From contig JACDZG010000006.1 in NCBI GenBank assembly GCA_013426805.1, positions 1 through 64,000 on the forward strand: a stretch of DNA of 64,000 bases. Direction: 5' to 3'. Source of the DNA: Chromatiaceae bacterium. Its GTDB lineage: Bacteria; Pseudomonadota; Gammaproteobacteria; Chromatiales; Chromatiaceae. The notes beneath the pieces were generated by a model. The model saw only the letters and a program-made list of their open reading frames with translations. It made no database searches and was not told the origin of the DNA. Numbering within the stretch: the first letter of the stretch is position 1; every line of letters starts with the position of its first letter. Below, piece by piece: positions 46,155 through 55,569 of the stretch. A program made the translations under genes and the position numbers.

Positions 46155-48521
46155 ATGAAACGCACGTCCGACAACTCGGGTGAGTCCCGTTGCCTTGCAT
46201 CACTCCGTCAACGCAGACTGGTGAAGGCGCTCACCGATTGCCTGCAGCCGAGACCTACCCCGCTTGCTTGCGCGCTGGGTTTGGGTGCCGCGCTTGTCGC
46301 CGCCGCGCCGCTACACGCTGCGACTTTTACGGTTTATAACACCACGGATGCGGCCCCCGGCAGCCTGCGTCAGGCACTCGTCGCGTCGGACGCCAATCCC
46401 GGCCCCGACCAGATCGTCTTTGACTCATCCGTCAGCGGAACCATCACCCTCACGTCCGGACCGCTGCAGAAGACAACGTACGATAGCCTGTCCATTGTCG
46501 GTCCGGGAAAAGGCAAGCTCGTGATCGACGGTAACGGGAATGATGCGATTCTCACCGCTGTGATCGGTGACGATGCATCTTTTGCGGTATCCGGGTTTAC
46601 CTTACAGCACGCCGGCCGCGCGATTTCTCTAAGGTTCAGTGGCTACGACGGGTCCGCCGTGATTGAAGACAGTATCATCACTGGAACCACAGAGGTTGGA
46701 ATCGAAAGCCCCACGGTTTACCGTTATTCGCATGGCGACGTCCGCCTGCAACGCGTTCAAATTTCCGGTAATGCCGGAGACGGCACCTATCTTTATGGCA
46801 ATATCGTGATTACAGACAGCGTGATCACTGATAACGGAGGCATCGGCATTGGAACCAGTACGGGAGATCAAAGGAGCGCTGCAGCTCCGCTCTCAGTCGA
46901 GCGCAGCGTCGTTGCGCGAAACCTCGGAGGCGGAATATACCAGCCGGGTTGCTGGGATCCGCCCATCGTCGTGAGCGACACGCAGGTTACTGATAATGGG
47001 AGATGGGGCATCAATGCTGATGGTGATCTCTCCGTCGCGAGATCCACCGTCTCCGGGAATGCCGGCGTTGGGATTAATGCGACACTATCGCTGACGAACA
47101 GCACCGTATCGGGTAATACCGGTGGCGGTATTCGAGCATACGAGGGGACCTGCTATGATTCGATGTTTGGACTCGCGCGGGTCGAGGTCGTCAATAGCAC
47201 GATTTCAGGAAATGACGGCCCGATCAGCGGTGGCGGCATATATCAGGAAACCGGCACTACGATCATCGTAAACAGTGTGATTACTGGAAACAAAGCGCAA
47301 GTTGGCGGAGGGTTATTTAAGACTTTTTTCAACGAGGAGTGGCAATATAATAGGTATTCCGAGCCGACGATGATCCGCAACTCGATTATTGCGGGCAACG
47401 AAGCCTTGATCGATCCGGATATCAAGTGCGGCCTGGCGTCCGAGCAGGACATCATATTGCCTGCGGAATTACACTATTCGCTCATTGGCGATCTGGGAGA
47501 CGCCTATACGATCGAATCGGTTCCGGGCTCCAATCTCTTCGGTTTAGACCCCCTGCTCGGACCACTCCAGGATAACGGCGGACCCACCCTCACCCATGCT
47601 CTGCTAACGGGCAGCCCGGCGATCGATCGGGGTGACCCGGAGTCTCAACCCTCTGGATGGGACCAGCGCGGGGAAGGCTTCGATCGCGTGGTCAACGAGC
47701 GCATCGACATCGGCGCCTTCGAGGTGCAAGGCAGCGTCACCGGGGCGGTTGGGGTCTGGCGCCCCACCACCCGGCAGTTCCTGTTGGACGCCAACGGGAA
47801 CGGCACCTGGGACGGAACGGCGGCTGGCGATACCCTGACCGGCGCCTTCGGGGCGTCCACCGACCGCCCGGTGATCGGCGACTGGAACGGCGACGGCAGC
47901 GACGACGTGGGTGTCTGGCGTCCGAGCGACCGCAAGTTCCGGCTGGACGGCAACGGCAACGCGATCTGGGAGGCGACCGGCGGCGATACGACGACCGCCG
48001 CCTTTGGTGCCTCGGCCGACCTGCCGGTGGCGGGAGACTGGAACAGCGACGGCAAAGACGAGGTGGGCGTTTGGCGTCCGAGCACGCACCAGTTCATGTT
48101 GGACGCCAACGGCAACGGCAGATGGGACGGGACGGCCGGACGCGATACGCTGACGGCTGCCTTCGGGGTATCGACCGACCGCCCGGTCGTCGGCGACTGG
48201 AACGGCGACGGCAAGGACGAGGTGGGCGTCTGGCGCCCGAGCACCCGCCAGTTCATGCTGGACACCAACGGCAACGGCAGATGGGACGGGACGGCCGGAC
48301 GCGATACGCTGACCGGTGCCTTCGGAACTTCGGCCGACCGCCCGGTGAGCGGCGACTGGAACGGCGACGGCCAGGACGACGTGGGCGTCTGGCGCCCGAG
48401 CGAGGGTAAGTTCCGGCTGGATGCGAACGGCAACCGCCTGTGGGATGGGCCGGCCGGCGGGGACGTCACCACAGGCGCCTTCGGCGTCGCAACCGACATC
48501 CCGTTGGCGGGGACTTGGTAG
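46155..48521 (+). CDS. Secreted right-handed beta-helix protein with C-terminal FG-GAP-like repeats
   Basis: This 788-residue protein has a signal peptide (cleavage likely after APLHAA), then an opening [18 protein letters not shown] typical of polymorphic outer-membrane/CSLREA-type proteins. Many beta-helix rungs follow with NSTVSGN and NSVITGN patterns, ending in a GSPAIDRG motif. From ~residue 530 five ~50-residue repeats (47741-48521) read VGVWRP....F.LD.NGN..WDG...D...AFG...[12 protein letters not shown], with Ca-binding-like DWNGDGKDE loops. It is probably an extracellular or surface adhesin or polysaccharide-binding protein. The helix part is lower in G+C than the repeats. GAGAGGAGAG precedes ATG 46155. 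Confidence 0.85.
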   Translation: MKRTSDNSGESRCLASLRQRRLVKALTDCLQPRPTPLACALGLGAALVAAAPLHAATFTVYNTTDAAPGSLRQALVASDANPGPDQIVFDSSVSGTITLTSGPLQKTTYDSLSIVGPGKGKLVIDGNGNDAILTAVIGDDASFAVSGFTLQHAGRAISLRFSGYDGSAVIEDSIITGTTEVGIESPTVYRYSHGDVRLQRVQISGNAGDGTYLYGNIVITDSVITDNGGIGIGTSTGDQRSAAAPLSVERSVVARNLGGGIYQPGCWDPPIVVSDTQVTDNGRWGINADGDLSVARSTVSGNAGVGINATLSLTNSTVSGNTGGGIRAYEGTCYDSMFGLARVEVVNSTISGNDGPISGGGIYQETGTTIIVNSVITGNKAQVGGGLFKTFFNEEWQYNRYSEPTMIRNSIIAGNEALIDPDIKCGLASEQDIILPAELHYSLIGDLGDAYTIESVPGSNLFGLDPLLGPLQDNGGPTLTHALLTGSPAIDRGDPESQPSGWDQRGEGFDRVVNERIDIGAFEVQGSVTGAVGVWRPTTRQFLLDANGNGTWDGTAAGDTLTGAFGASTDRPVIGDWNGDGSDDVGVWRPSDRKFRLDGNGNAIWEATGGDTTTAAFGASADLPVAGDWNSDGKDEVGVWRPSTHQFMLDANGNGRWDGTAGRDTLTAAFGVSTDRPVVGDWNGDGKDEVGVWRPSTRQFMLDTNGNGRWDGTAGRDTLTGAFGTSADRPVSGDWNGDGQDDVGVWRPSEGKFRLDANGNRLWDGPAGGDVTTGAFGVATDIPLAGTW

Positions 48522-48598
48522 CCGGGGGAGTGCGAAGCACGAGCCGGCAAGCCGCGGCCCAGAAGCCGCAGGGCGCAGGTTCTTCCTGATACGTCAAT

Positions 48599-48627
48599 TT
48601 CGGGGCGGGTTGCAAACCCGCCCCGAA
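48599..48627. repeat. GGGGCGGGTT palindrome
   Basis: TTCGGGGCGGGTT and AACCCGCCCCGAA form a 13-bp stem with a GCA loop, 78 nt after the beta-helix gene. It resembles the palindrome at 27222 and may be a REP-type element that also ends transcription. Confidence 0.75.
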
Positions 48628-48642
48628 GCCATTGCACGACTG

Positions 48643-49319
48643 TTGCTTGACGCCCCTTCCCTAGGTCTGGACAATGGCGGGTTTATTTGTAGACGCAGCA
48701 GCAGGCGGTCCGGTCACCATGGGACGGCGACAGAGTCAGACGATCCCAGTCGTGCACCCCCCGGCGCACGCCAAGGCTGCGGCATGACCGCGGTGGCGGT
48801 TGGCTCCGGACCCGCGCCGGTTCCTGGCGCGCCAGCGGATCAGGCACCAGGCGCCTGTGCCGCCGATGCGGCCGCGTCCGAGTGTCTGGTGCGCATTCGC
48901 GGATTGCGTTTTTCGCATGGTCCGCGGGTAATTTTCGACGACGTGGACCTCGACATCCGGCGGGGCACCGTCACCGCCGTCATGGGGCCGAGTGGCACCG
49001 GCAAGACGACGCTGCTCAAACTGATCAGCGGTCAGTTACGTCCCGACGCCGGCACCATTGAGGTGGACGGCGAGCCGGTGCATACACTGCGTCAATCCGC
49101 GCTTTTCGTGCTGCGGCGGCGGATGGGGATGTTGTTTCAGAGCGGCGCCCTGCTGACCGATTTAAGTGTGTTCGACAACGTGGCTTACCCGTTGCGCGAA
49201 CACCTGCGGCTCTGTCCGGCCATGGTGCGCAAGCTGGTGCTGCTCAAGCTGGAGGCTGTTGGTCTGCGCGGCGCGCGCGACCTGATGCCGAATGAACTCT
49301 CGGGCGGGATGGCCAGGCG
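48643..49319 (+). repeat. Duplicated mlaF 5' region, copy 1
   Basis: This segment aligns without gaps to 52605-53281 at a constant offset of 3962 bp. It includes 141 bp of upstream non-coding DNA (GGACAATGGCGGGTTTATTT is shared) and the first 536 bp of mlaF. Scattered substitutions show that it is not a very recent copy. Confidence 0.9.
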
Positions 49320-49389
49320 AGGAAGCCAGGGACAGACCACGGTTTCTCAACAACAGAGGAGGGGGATGGGGTCAGGTCTCGCATTGTAG
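48784..49389 (+). pseudogene. Truncated mlaF copy
   Basis: The frame from ATG 48784 gives an MlaF N-terminus with Walker A GPSGTGKT and the signature LSGGMARR. It then breaks into REP-like DNA (GGACAGACCACGGTTTCT near 49330) and stops at 49389. Walker B, the switch region and the whole C-terminus are missing, so it cannot hydrolyse ATP. Because the non-coding leader is also duplicated, it may still be transcribed. Confidence 0.85.
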
Positions 49390-49523
49390 CATTCCGAATT
49401 AACGCAAGATAAATATCAAATTGAGGAGTCCCGGAGCAGTCTACTTAATTCCTCGAATGGTGCTTGAAGCGTTAGGATGATATTCGAGCGAGCACCCCGG
49501 GGGTCGGAGTTTTCCACCGCGGC

Positions 49524-49650
49524 ATGGCAAGCCTTCCAAGCGTGGTTGTGCCCGGCTCGCCCTACCCTGTGACACAGCGGGGCAATCGACGCCAGCGGAC
49601 CTTTTTCAAGGACAAGGACGATGCGGCACAGGAGATGTCTTCGATGCTGC
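49524..49650 (+). pseudogene. RAYT transposase N-terminal remnant
   Basis: The plus-strand frame reads MASLPSVVVPGSPYPVTQRG then NRRQRTFFKDKDDAA, the highly characteristic N-terminus of RAYT/Y1 transposases (usually PHHVTQRGNRRQ.TFF). Homology ends after about 40 residues, before the HUH motif. Just upstream, 49415-49450 carries a REP-like string (GTCTACTTAATTCC). It lies at the left end of the cargo between the two mlaF copies. Confidence 0.75.
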
Positions 49651-49828
49651 GCCGACCCCAGGAATTCGCTATCCTTCTCCACCTGAACACCGAGCAGGAA
49701 TTGGGATCGAGGCTCGCGGTGGCCTGGGTCAGGCGCCAGGCACAGGGCTTGCTTTTTGCGCGACCCAGGCTAGGCGTGGAGTCGAGTAGGCCCCGATCTC
49801 AAGTCGCGTTTCAACCGTGAGTAAGCGA

Positions 49829-50083
49829 ATGACGCAGATCGTCTTGAATTTTGATCCTGGTGCGTTCTCCGCCCTACGGCTAAGCCCTAAGGCGTTCTCT
49901 GAAGAGTTGAAGATCGCTGCAGTGGTTCAGTGGTATGCCGAGCAGCGCATTTCTCAGTCTAAAGCCTGCGAAATATTGGGCATCGCGCGGTCACGCTTTC
50001 TGGATGAGTTATACCGTCGCAACCTTCCGGCCATACAGGTGACGCTGGACGAGCTTCAGCAGGAGATCCATGGCGACTTCTAA
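49829..50083 (+). CDS. UPF0175 family antitoxin
   Basis: This 84-residue protein starts MTQIVLNFDPGAFSALRLSPKAF and has the UPF0175 helix-turn-helix (QWYAEQRISQSKACEILGIARSRFLDEL). UPF0175 proteins pair with DUF3368 PIN-like toxins, as here, and should bind the operator and the toxin. ATG 49829 is preferred; a GTG at 49817 would add four residues. It overlaps the next gene by 14 nt. Confidence 0.8.
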   Translation: MTQIVLNFDPGAFSALRLSPKAFSEELKIAAVVQWYAEQRISQSKACEILGIARSRFLDELYRRNLPAIQVTLDELQQEIHGDF

Positions 50084-50558
50084 GCCCTGGGTCGTCAATG
50101 CCTCGCCCTTGATCATCCTGGGAAAGATCGGGCGGTTGGACTTGCTGCACAGTATCGCGCCCTCGCTGGCTGTTCCGCGCAGTGTCATTGCAGAGATTGC
50201 GGCGGGCGCACAAGACGACTGCGGATCGGATGTAACCCTGGGTTGGGCAAAGGAGCACGCCGTTGCGGATGTGCCGCTGGCCCCCGCCGTTGCGCATTGG
50301 GACCTGGGAGCGGGCGAATCCCAGGTTTTGTCGTATTGTCTGGCCTATGACTCCGTAGCCGTGTTGGACGATGGGGAGGCGCGCGCCTGCGCACAGTCTC
50401 TCGCGGTTCCGCTCATTGGAACCCTCGGGATCATCCTGCCTGCCCGCAAATTGGAGCTTGTTCCCGCCGCTCGTCCACTGGTGGATCGCGTCTTGGCGGT
50501 TGGCTCACGACTGAGCCGCAGCTTGGTGGAGGCGGCCTTAAGGCAAGTCGGTGAATGA
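50070..50558 (+). CDS. DUF3368 PIN-like toxin
   Basis: This 162-residue protein starts SKPWVVNASPLIILGKIGRLDLL (first conserved position Asn-Ala-Ser instead of Asp), followed by VPRSVIAEI, LGAGESQVLSYCLAY and AVLDDGEARACAQSL, and ends with a helical tail. DUF3368 belongs to the PIN ribonuclease superfamily and is the usual toxin partner of UPF0175. The ATG lies inside the antitoxin gene. Confidence 0.8.
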   Translation: MATSKPWVVNASPLIILGKIGRLDLLHSIAPSLAVPRSVIAEIAAGAQDDCGSDVTLGWAKEHAVADVPLAPAVAHWDLGAGESQVLSYCLAYDSVAVLDDGEARACAQSLAVPLIGTLGIILPARKLELVPAARPLVDRVLAVGSRLSRSLVEAALRQVGE

Positions 50559-50655
50559 GGGGCCAATCTGGAAGGGTCGCTTTGTTGGTGAAATCATTAG
50601 AAAATGGTGCGAATCCGGCTTTTTTTCACGGCCTCTTTTCTCACCTTTGTATCAA

Positions 50656-50752
50656 TTAAGTTAACTGTCCCCCGGAATTCCGACACACGTTATCTACGAT
50701 CGACCAAACACTCACGCGTGATCGTGAATTCCGGGGACAGTTTACTTAACTT
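50656..50752. repeat. REP-like inverted repeat with AACTGTCCCCGGAATTC arms
   Basis: AAGTTAACTGTCCCCCGGAATTC (50658-50680, split by one extra C) pairs with GAATTCCGGGGACAGTTTACTTAACTT near 50726-50752. This type of arm accompanies RAYT transposases, and RAYT remnants flank it at 49524 and 52230. The stretch 50559-50854 has no gene. Confidence 0.75.
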
Positions 50753-50854
50753 CCCGGCATGACAGGCGGCCACAATGCCAAATAAAATTAGACAGCTAAG
50801 CGGCCTCTTGCTAAAGGTCGGATGTACGTGTGAAAAGGCAAAAGGGAGTCTTGA

Positions 50855-51094
50855 CAGAGGACCGCTGCAATCGAACTGACCAAAGACTTGATCCCTCAAT
50901 CTCGAGTCATCGCCAAGGGCGAGCGCATACGGGACGTGCAGCGGTTGGTCGATAGGTATGGTGGCAAGCCATCTGGTTGGGCCAAGAAGAGCAGCTCCGC
51001 ACTTGAGCAGGATGGAGTCGCCTATGAGTATCATTGGTACGAGCATTACGGCATTGGCCGATTCAAAACCAAGCTGCAGGTTGTCACACGATAA
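50855..51094 (+). pseudogene. Orphan C-terminal toxin-tip fragment (polymorphic-toxin-like)
   Basis: After an in-frame TGA (50852-50854) the frame reads AIELTKDLIPQSRVIAKGER, then IRDVQRLVDRYGGKPSGWAKKSS and a final EYHWYEHYGIGRFKTKL. Sequences of this kind form the last ~80 residues of large polymorphic toxins (Rhs/CDI type) as I recall them. There is no good start codon (a TTG at 50888 at best) and no delivery domain upstream, so it is a detached tip. Its stop overlaps the next ATG by one base, the usual toxin-immunity arrangement. Confidence 0.55.
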
Positions 51095-51420
51095 TGATCG
51101 TACGCCTGAAGTCATCAAACCCGCATTATCCTGACCTCTCTGCATCGCAACCATATTTTGTTATCGGGATCGAAGCAGGTGACCTTAGAATATTGAATGA
51201 TAGAGGGAAGCCCTACCTCTATCCCGCGGATCTGTTTGAAGTTATTGATTCAAAGCGCCCCCCGGATTGGGTTACTGAGTTTGGCACCGATGGGGAAGAG
51301 TATTCATATCCGGAGTCGTTGAACCAACCTGGCTTCTTCGAGAATTTTTTCGACCAACAGCCTAAGCAGACTTCAGCATTCTGGCACGTGCTAAATCACA
51401 CGCTAGCGACAGCGGCTTGA
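51094..51420 (+). CDS. Putative immunity protein
   Basis: This 108-residue acidic protein starts MIVRLKSSNPHYPDLSAS and contains YFVIGIEAGDLRILNDRGKPYLYPADLFEVID, then DWVTEFGTDGEEYSYPESLNQPGFF. Size, acidity and the TAATG overlap with the toxin-tip fragment suggest it is the cognate immunity protein. The coding region is clearly lower in G+C than the core genes. From 51421 to 51567 there is only a repeat. I cannot name the immunity family. Confidence 0.6.
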   Translation: MIVRLKSSNPHYPDLSASQPYFVIGIEAGDLRILNDRGKPYLYPADLFEVIDSKRPPDWVTEFGTDGEEYSYPESLNQPGFFENFFDQQPKQTSAFWHVLNHTLATAA

Positions 51421-51520
51421 TTGAAAGCAGGGGAAAACTAGGGTGTCGGTTCGCATGTTTTTGGCAGTTGTCGAGGTAGACTAGGTGCGTCCTTCTCTGT
51501 TTCTTGGTCAGCCTATCGGG

Positions 51521-51556
51521 AGGGATGGGTTTCGTTGCGCTTTACCCATCCTATGG
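51521..51556. repeat. GATGGGTTTCG...TACCCATC repeat
   Basis: GGATGGGTTTCGTTGCGCTT with following TACCCATCC forms a short imperfect palindrome. A second copy (GATGGGTTTCGCTGCGCTCT, then ACCCC) lies at 52449-52485, next to the RAYT C-terminal remnant. Similar strings occur as dispersed repeats in many proteobacteria. The two copies bracket the DUF2442/DUF4160 pair. Confidence 0.65.
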
Positions 51557-51567
51557 GTTATGGGTTG

Positions 51568-51846
51568 TCAAGCGGCCGATTCCTGGTGGTATGTATGCAG
51601 GATGTGGTTGCGGTGCAGATCCAGGATCGGAAAGCATAAGTCGTAATCACCCCATACCAGGTCGCCGTGGTCGAGCCGAAAATCAGCAAATTGCTTCCGA
51701 TCCAGGAAGGCGCGGATGTCGGGATGCTTGGATCGCGACAGAAACGGCAGAAAGTCGACAGTCTGCTCGGTGGCATCGTCGAACTCCAAACGCAACCGGT
51801 AGTCTCCGGCCGACTCGGCACGCAGAATATTGATTTGTTTTCGCAT
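51568..51846 (-). CDS. DUF2442 domain protein
   Basis: This 92-residue protein contains YRLRLEFDDATEQTVDFLPFL and LDHGDLVWGDYDLCFPILDLHR, the DUF2442 pattern. DUF2442 and DUF4160 genes frequently occur as overlapping pairs with toxin-antitoxin-like genetics; activity is unproven. The ATG overlaps the DUF4160 stop (TAATG). Confidence 0.75.
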   Translation of the reverse strand: MRKQINILRAESAGDYRLRLEFDDATEQTVDFLPFLSRSKHPDIRAFLDRKQFADFRLDHGDLVWGDYDLCFPILDLHRNHILHTYHQESAA

Positions 51847-52151
51847 TATTTAAGTCTCTGGGTGATCTGCTCGGCCTGAATCGATTTGTTCAATACGAAA
51901 AAGTCGATCCACTTGCGTACGATCTCTTGAGCACGGCCCCGCACCAACTCCTCGAAGCATCGCATCTCACGCGCGTTCAAAGGTGCGCGGCCGGCGCTTG
52001 GCCCAAAACGGATGTCCCGAATCTCTCCATTGATGATCTCAAATTCCGCCCTTGCCTCGCGTCCCTGGCATTTGGCGTGGACATGCACCGGTTCGTGCTC
52101 GTTGGCGTAGAAAAACACGATCAGGCCAAAATATTCGTAAAGCTTAGGCAT
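51846..52151 (-). CDS. DUF4160 domain protein
   Basis: This 101-residue protein starts MPKLYEYFGLIVFFYANEHEPVHVHAK, the DUF4160 signature, and ends FEELVRGRAQEIVRKWIDFF. It is the upstream member of the pair with DUF2442. ATG 52151 gives the conserved start; an ATG at 52172 would add seven residues. The HVHAK motif suggests a conserved functional site of unknown chemistry. Confidence 0.75.
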   Translation of the reverse strand: MPKLYEYFGLIVFFYANEHEPVHVHAKCQGREARAEFEIINGEIRDIRFGPSAGRAPLNAREMRCFEELVRGRAQEIVRKWIDFFVLNKSIQAEQITQRLK

Positions 52152-52229
52152 GTGCTCGCTCGACCTTGCCACTCACCGCTCATCGATAGCGAAACCCATC
52201 ATTCCCCGCCACGCTGCTGTGCAAGCCAT

Positions 52230-52447
52230 TCAACCTTCCTCCAGATCCAGGTCCCGAACGTGAGCGCCAGCCCAGTCGATCGGGTACACGCCAGGCCGCA
52301 CGTAGCGGTGAAAGCAGGAGTAGGGCCAATCCGTCACCTGCCACACATGCCGTGCTTGACTGGATTATAGTGGATGTAATCGAAACGAGTGGCAAGTCCC
52401 GCGTCGTCGCGAATGGTGTGTTCCCAGAATCGGCGTTGCCGGCGTTG
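52230..52447 (-). pseudogene. RAYT transposase C-terminal remnant
   Basis: On the minus strand the frame reads RRFWEHTIRDDAGLATRFDY then [13 protein letters not shown]. After a frameshift near 52340 it reads [29 protein letters not shown] to a stop at 52230. This is the conserved C-terminal part of RAYT (FWEH.IRD..D......YIH.NPVKHG, then DWP.SSFH). The N-terminal HUH part is missing. It is on the strand opposite to the N-terminal remnant at 49524, so they come from two elements. Confidence 0.8.
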
Positions 52448-52604
52448 GGGATGGGTTTCGCTGCGCTCTACCCCTCCTATGAGCGACGAGCTTTACCCAC
52501 CTCAATTAAGTTCTACTCCACCGAGCGGATTTAATCGAGCCTGGTCGGTTGTGCGCTCCGTGAGAGGCGTTCTTTGGCCCAAATCTACCGGTTGCGGCAA
52601 ACTC

Positions 52605-53281
52605 TTGCTTGACGCCCCCGCCCAAGGTCTGGACAATGGCGGGTTTATTTGTAGACGCAGCAGCAGGCGGTCCGGTCACCATGGGACGGCGACAGAGTCA
52701 GACGATCCCAGTCGTGTGCCTCCCGGCGCACGTCAGGCCCACGGCATGACCGCGGTGACGGTTGGCTCTGGACCCGCGCCGGTTTCGGGCGCACTAACGG
52801 ATCAGGCGCCAGGCGCCTGCGCCGCGGATGCGGCCGAGTCGGAGTGTTTGGTGCGCATTCGCGGATTGCGTTTTTCGCACGGTCCGCGGGTGATTTTCGA
52901 CGACGTGGACCTCGACATCCGGCGCGGGTCAGTCACCGCGGTCATGGGGCCGAGCGGCACCGGCAAGACCACGCTGCTCAAACTGATCAGCGGTCAGTTG
53001 CGGCCGGACGCCGGCACCATCGAGGTGGACGGCGAGCCGGTGCATGCACTGCGTCAGTCCGCGCTGTTCGAGCTGCGGCGGCGGATGGGGATGCTGTTTC
53101 AGAGCGGTGCTCTGCTGACCGATCTGAGCGTGTTCGACAACGTGGCTTATCCGTTGCGCGAACACCTGCGGCTGAGTCCGCCCGTGGTGCGTAAGCTGGT
53201 GCTGCTCAAGCTGGAGGCCGTTGGTCTGCGCGGCGCTCGCGACCTGATGCCGAACGAACTCTCGGGCGGGATGGCCAGACG
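52605..53281 (+). repeat. Duplicated mlaF 5' region, copy 2
   Basis: This segment matches 48643-49319 without gaps. It contains the 141-bp leader of mlaF and the coding region up to just after the LSGGMARR signature. The conserved leader probably carries the promoter of the mla operon, although no confident -35/-10 pair was identified. Confidence 0.9.
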
Positions 53282-53642
53282 CGTCGCATTGGCGCGGGCC
53301 ATCGCGCTGGATCCGATGATGATCCTTTACGACGAGCCCTTTACCGGCCAGGACCCGATCTCCATGGGGGTGCTGGTGAGTCTGATCCGGCAGCTCAACG
53401 ACGCGAGCCGTCTCACCAGTATCGTGGTCTCGCACGACGTGCGCGAGACGGCCAGTATCGCGGACTATATTTATGTGATTTCAAACGGGCGGGTGATGGC
53501 CGCGGGGACGCCGGCAACGATTGCCGCGGAGCGCTCGGAGTGGGTGCGCCAGTTCATGGACGGGCTGCCGGATGGCCCGGTTCATTTTCACTACCCGGCG
53601 CCGGATCTGGCCGCCGACCTGCTGACGCGGGGGGTCGGTTAG
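52746..53642 (+). CDS. mlaF: Phospholipid ABC transporter ATPase MlaF
   Basis: This 298-residue ATPase has an N-terminal Ala-rich extension (~35 residues), Walker A GPSGTGKT, signature LSGGMARRVALARAIALDP, Walker B MILYDEPFTGQDP and switch His in VVSHDVRE. It drives the MlaFEDB complex that moves phospholipids between inner and outer membranes and keeps the outer leaflet asymmetric. It is the intact copy of the pair and the first gene of mlaFEDCB; mlaE starts at the base after its stop. Confidence 0.93.
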   Translation: MTAVTVGSGPAPVSGALTDQAPGACAADAAESECLVRIRGLRFSHGPRVIFDDVDLDIRRGSVTAVMGPSGTGKTTLLKLISGQLRPDAGTIEVDGEPVHALRQSALFELRRRMGMLFQSGALLTDLSVFDNVAYPLREHLRLSPPVVRKLVLLKLEAVGLRGARDLMPNELSGGMARRVALARAIALDPMMILYDEPFTGQDPISMGVLVSLIRQLNDASRLTSIVVSHDVRETASIADYIYVISNGRVMAAGTPATIAAERSEWVRQFMDGLPDGPVHFHYPAPDLAADLLTRGVG

Positions 53643-54470
53643 ATGGCCTTCAAGGCGCTGCGTCGGGGTGCTCGCGCCGTGGCGAATGCGGTGCTGGACC
53701 CGGTGGCCGAGCTGGGTCGCTCGGGGCTCAAGGCCTTGGCGGGACTCGGCCGGGCTCATCTGCTGTTACTGCATATCCTGGCCGGCTCCGCGGAGGTGCT
53801 GTGGCGGCCGCGCCTGCTGCTCGCGCAGGTGTTCAACGTCGGTGTCCTGTCCGTGCTGATCGTCGCGGTCTCCGGACTCTTCGTCGGTATGGTGCTGGCC
53901 TTACAGGGTTTTTATGTGCTCTCCCAATTCGGCGCGGAAGAGAGCCTGGGGGTCATGGTGGCCGCTTCCCTGGTGCGTGAACTGGGGCCGGTGGTCACGG
54001 CGCTGCTGGTGGCCGGGCGGGCGGGTTCGGCCCTCACCGCCGAGATCGGGCTCATGAAGGCCACGGAACAACTCGCCGGGCTGGAGATGATGGCGGTGGA
54101 CCCGGTGCGCCGGATCCTCACGCCGCGTTTCTACGGCGGTCTGATCGCGATGCCGCTGCTGGTGGCCCTGTTCAGCGCGGTGGGGGTGCTGGGTGGCTAT
54201 TTTGTCGGCGTCGGGTTGCTTGGGGTCGACGACGGCGCCTTCTGGAGTCAGATGCAGTCGAAGGTGGATTTTCGCGAGGATGTGGTCAATGGGGTGATCA
54301 AAGGCTTGGTGTTCGGTGTGGTCGTCACCTGGATCGCCTTATTCCAGGGCCACGATTCGACCCCGACCTCCGCCGGGGTGAGCCGCGCGACCACGCGCGC
54401 GGTGGTCCATGCCGCGCTCGCGGTGCTGGCGCTGGACTTTGTCCTGACCGCCCTGATGTTCGGTAACTGA
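53643..54470 (+). CDS. mlaE: Phospholipid ABC transporter permease MlaE
   Basis: This 275-residue protein has five or six hydrophobic segments and the MlaE family core: [35 protein letters not shown], then [11 protein letters not shown] and [18 protein letters not shown]. It is the membrane subunit of the Mla complex. Confidence 0.94.
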   Translation: MAFKALRRGARAVANAVLDPVAELGRSGLKALAGLGRAHLLLLHILAGSAEVLWRPRLLLAQVFNVGVLSVLIVAVSGLFVGMVLALQGFYVLSQFGAEESLGVMVAASLVRELGPVVTALLVAGRAGSALTAEIGLMKATEQLAGLEMMAVDPVRRILTPRFYGGLIAMPLLVALFSAVGVLGGYFVGVGLLGVDDGAFWSQMQSKVDFREDVVNGVIKGLVFGVVVTWIALFQGHDSTPTSAGVSRATTRAVVHAALAVLALDFVLTALMFGN

Positions 54471-54488
54471 CCTTCGGAATCGGATTCA

Positions 54489-54959
54489 ATGGCCAAGCAA
54501 CGCAGTATCGAAGTCCTGGTCGGCGCCTTCATGGCCGCCGCCCTGGTCGCCCTGTTCTTCTTGGCCATGAAGGTCAGCAACCTGGGGACCAGCCCCGCCG
54601 CCGACGGTTACCGCGTGACGGCCCGCTTTGCCAACGCCGGAAGTCTCAAGGTGCGCGCCCCGGTGAGTATGGCCGGCGTGCGGGTCGGACGAGTAGAAGC
54701 GATCCGGTTCGATAAAAAGACCTACGAGGCGGTGGTGACCATGCGCATCGAGAACGGCGTCGACACCATTCCTGAAGACACCTTCGCCAACATTTTCACG
54801 GCTGGTTTACTGGGGGAACAGTATGTCGGTCTCGAGCCCGGCGGCAGTGAGGATTTTGTGCGCGACGGCGACGAACTCACCCAAACACAGTCGGCCCTGA
54901 TCCTTGAACAAATGATCGGTCAATTTCTCTTCAGCAAGGCAGAGGAAGGCGGAAAATGA
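54489..54959 (+). CDS. mlaD: MCE-domain protein MlaD
   Basis: This 156-residue protein has one N-terminal membrane helix (FMAAALVALFFLAMKV) and an MCE domain (YRVTARFANAGSLKVRAPVSMAGVRVGRVEAI, then GLLGEQYVGLEPGGSED). MlaD hexamers form the periplasmic lipid channel. Its stop overlaps the mlaC start (ATGA). Confidence 0.94.
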   Translation: MAKQRSIEVLVGAFMAAALVALFFLAMKVSNLGTSPAADGYRVTARFANAGSLKVRAPVSMAGVRVGRVEAIRFDKKTYEAVVTMRIENGVDTIPEDTFANIFTAGLLGEQYVGLEPGGSEDFVRDGDELTQTQSALILEQMIGQFLFSKAEEGGK

Positions 54960-55569
54960 TTGCCAGACGGCATTTTCTACTGTTTGTAACACTCATGGTG
55001 ATGCTTGGGGGCTCAGTCGGCGCCGCCGTTGCGGAGGATGCCAGTGCGCTGGTCAAACAGACCGCCGAGCGGATGCTCAGCGCGCTGGAGGCGCGCCGCG
55101 CCGAGGTGAACCGCGACCCGGCGTTGATTTACGGCATGATCGACCAGATCCTGGCGCCGCACTTCGATTTCAAGAAAATTACCCAGGGTGCGCTCGGTCA
55201 GCATTGGCGCGCGGCCACGCCAACGCAGCAGCAGGCGTTGATGGATGGCTTCAAGCAGGTCCTGGTCCGCACCTATGCGCGCTCCCTGCTCAATTACTCG
55301 GGGGAGGAAATCCGTTACCTGCCGGTAAAGCCGACCGGTAAGGAAAATACGGTGATCGTACCCACCGAGGTGCGGGCGCCGGGTTCGACCCCGATCCCAA
55401 TTGATTATCGTATGTACAATAGCGGCGGCGGCTGGAAGGTGTTTGACGTCATCGTCAATAATGCGAGCCTGGTCAGCAATTACCGCAGCAGTTTCTCCAC
55501 TGAGATTCGGCAAAACGGAATCGACGGCCTCATCACCAAGTTGGCCGAGATGAACCGCAAGGGTCAGGG

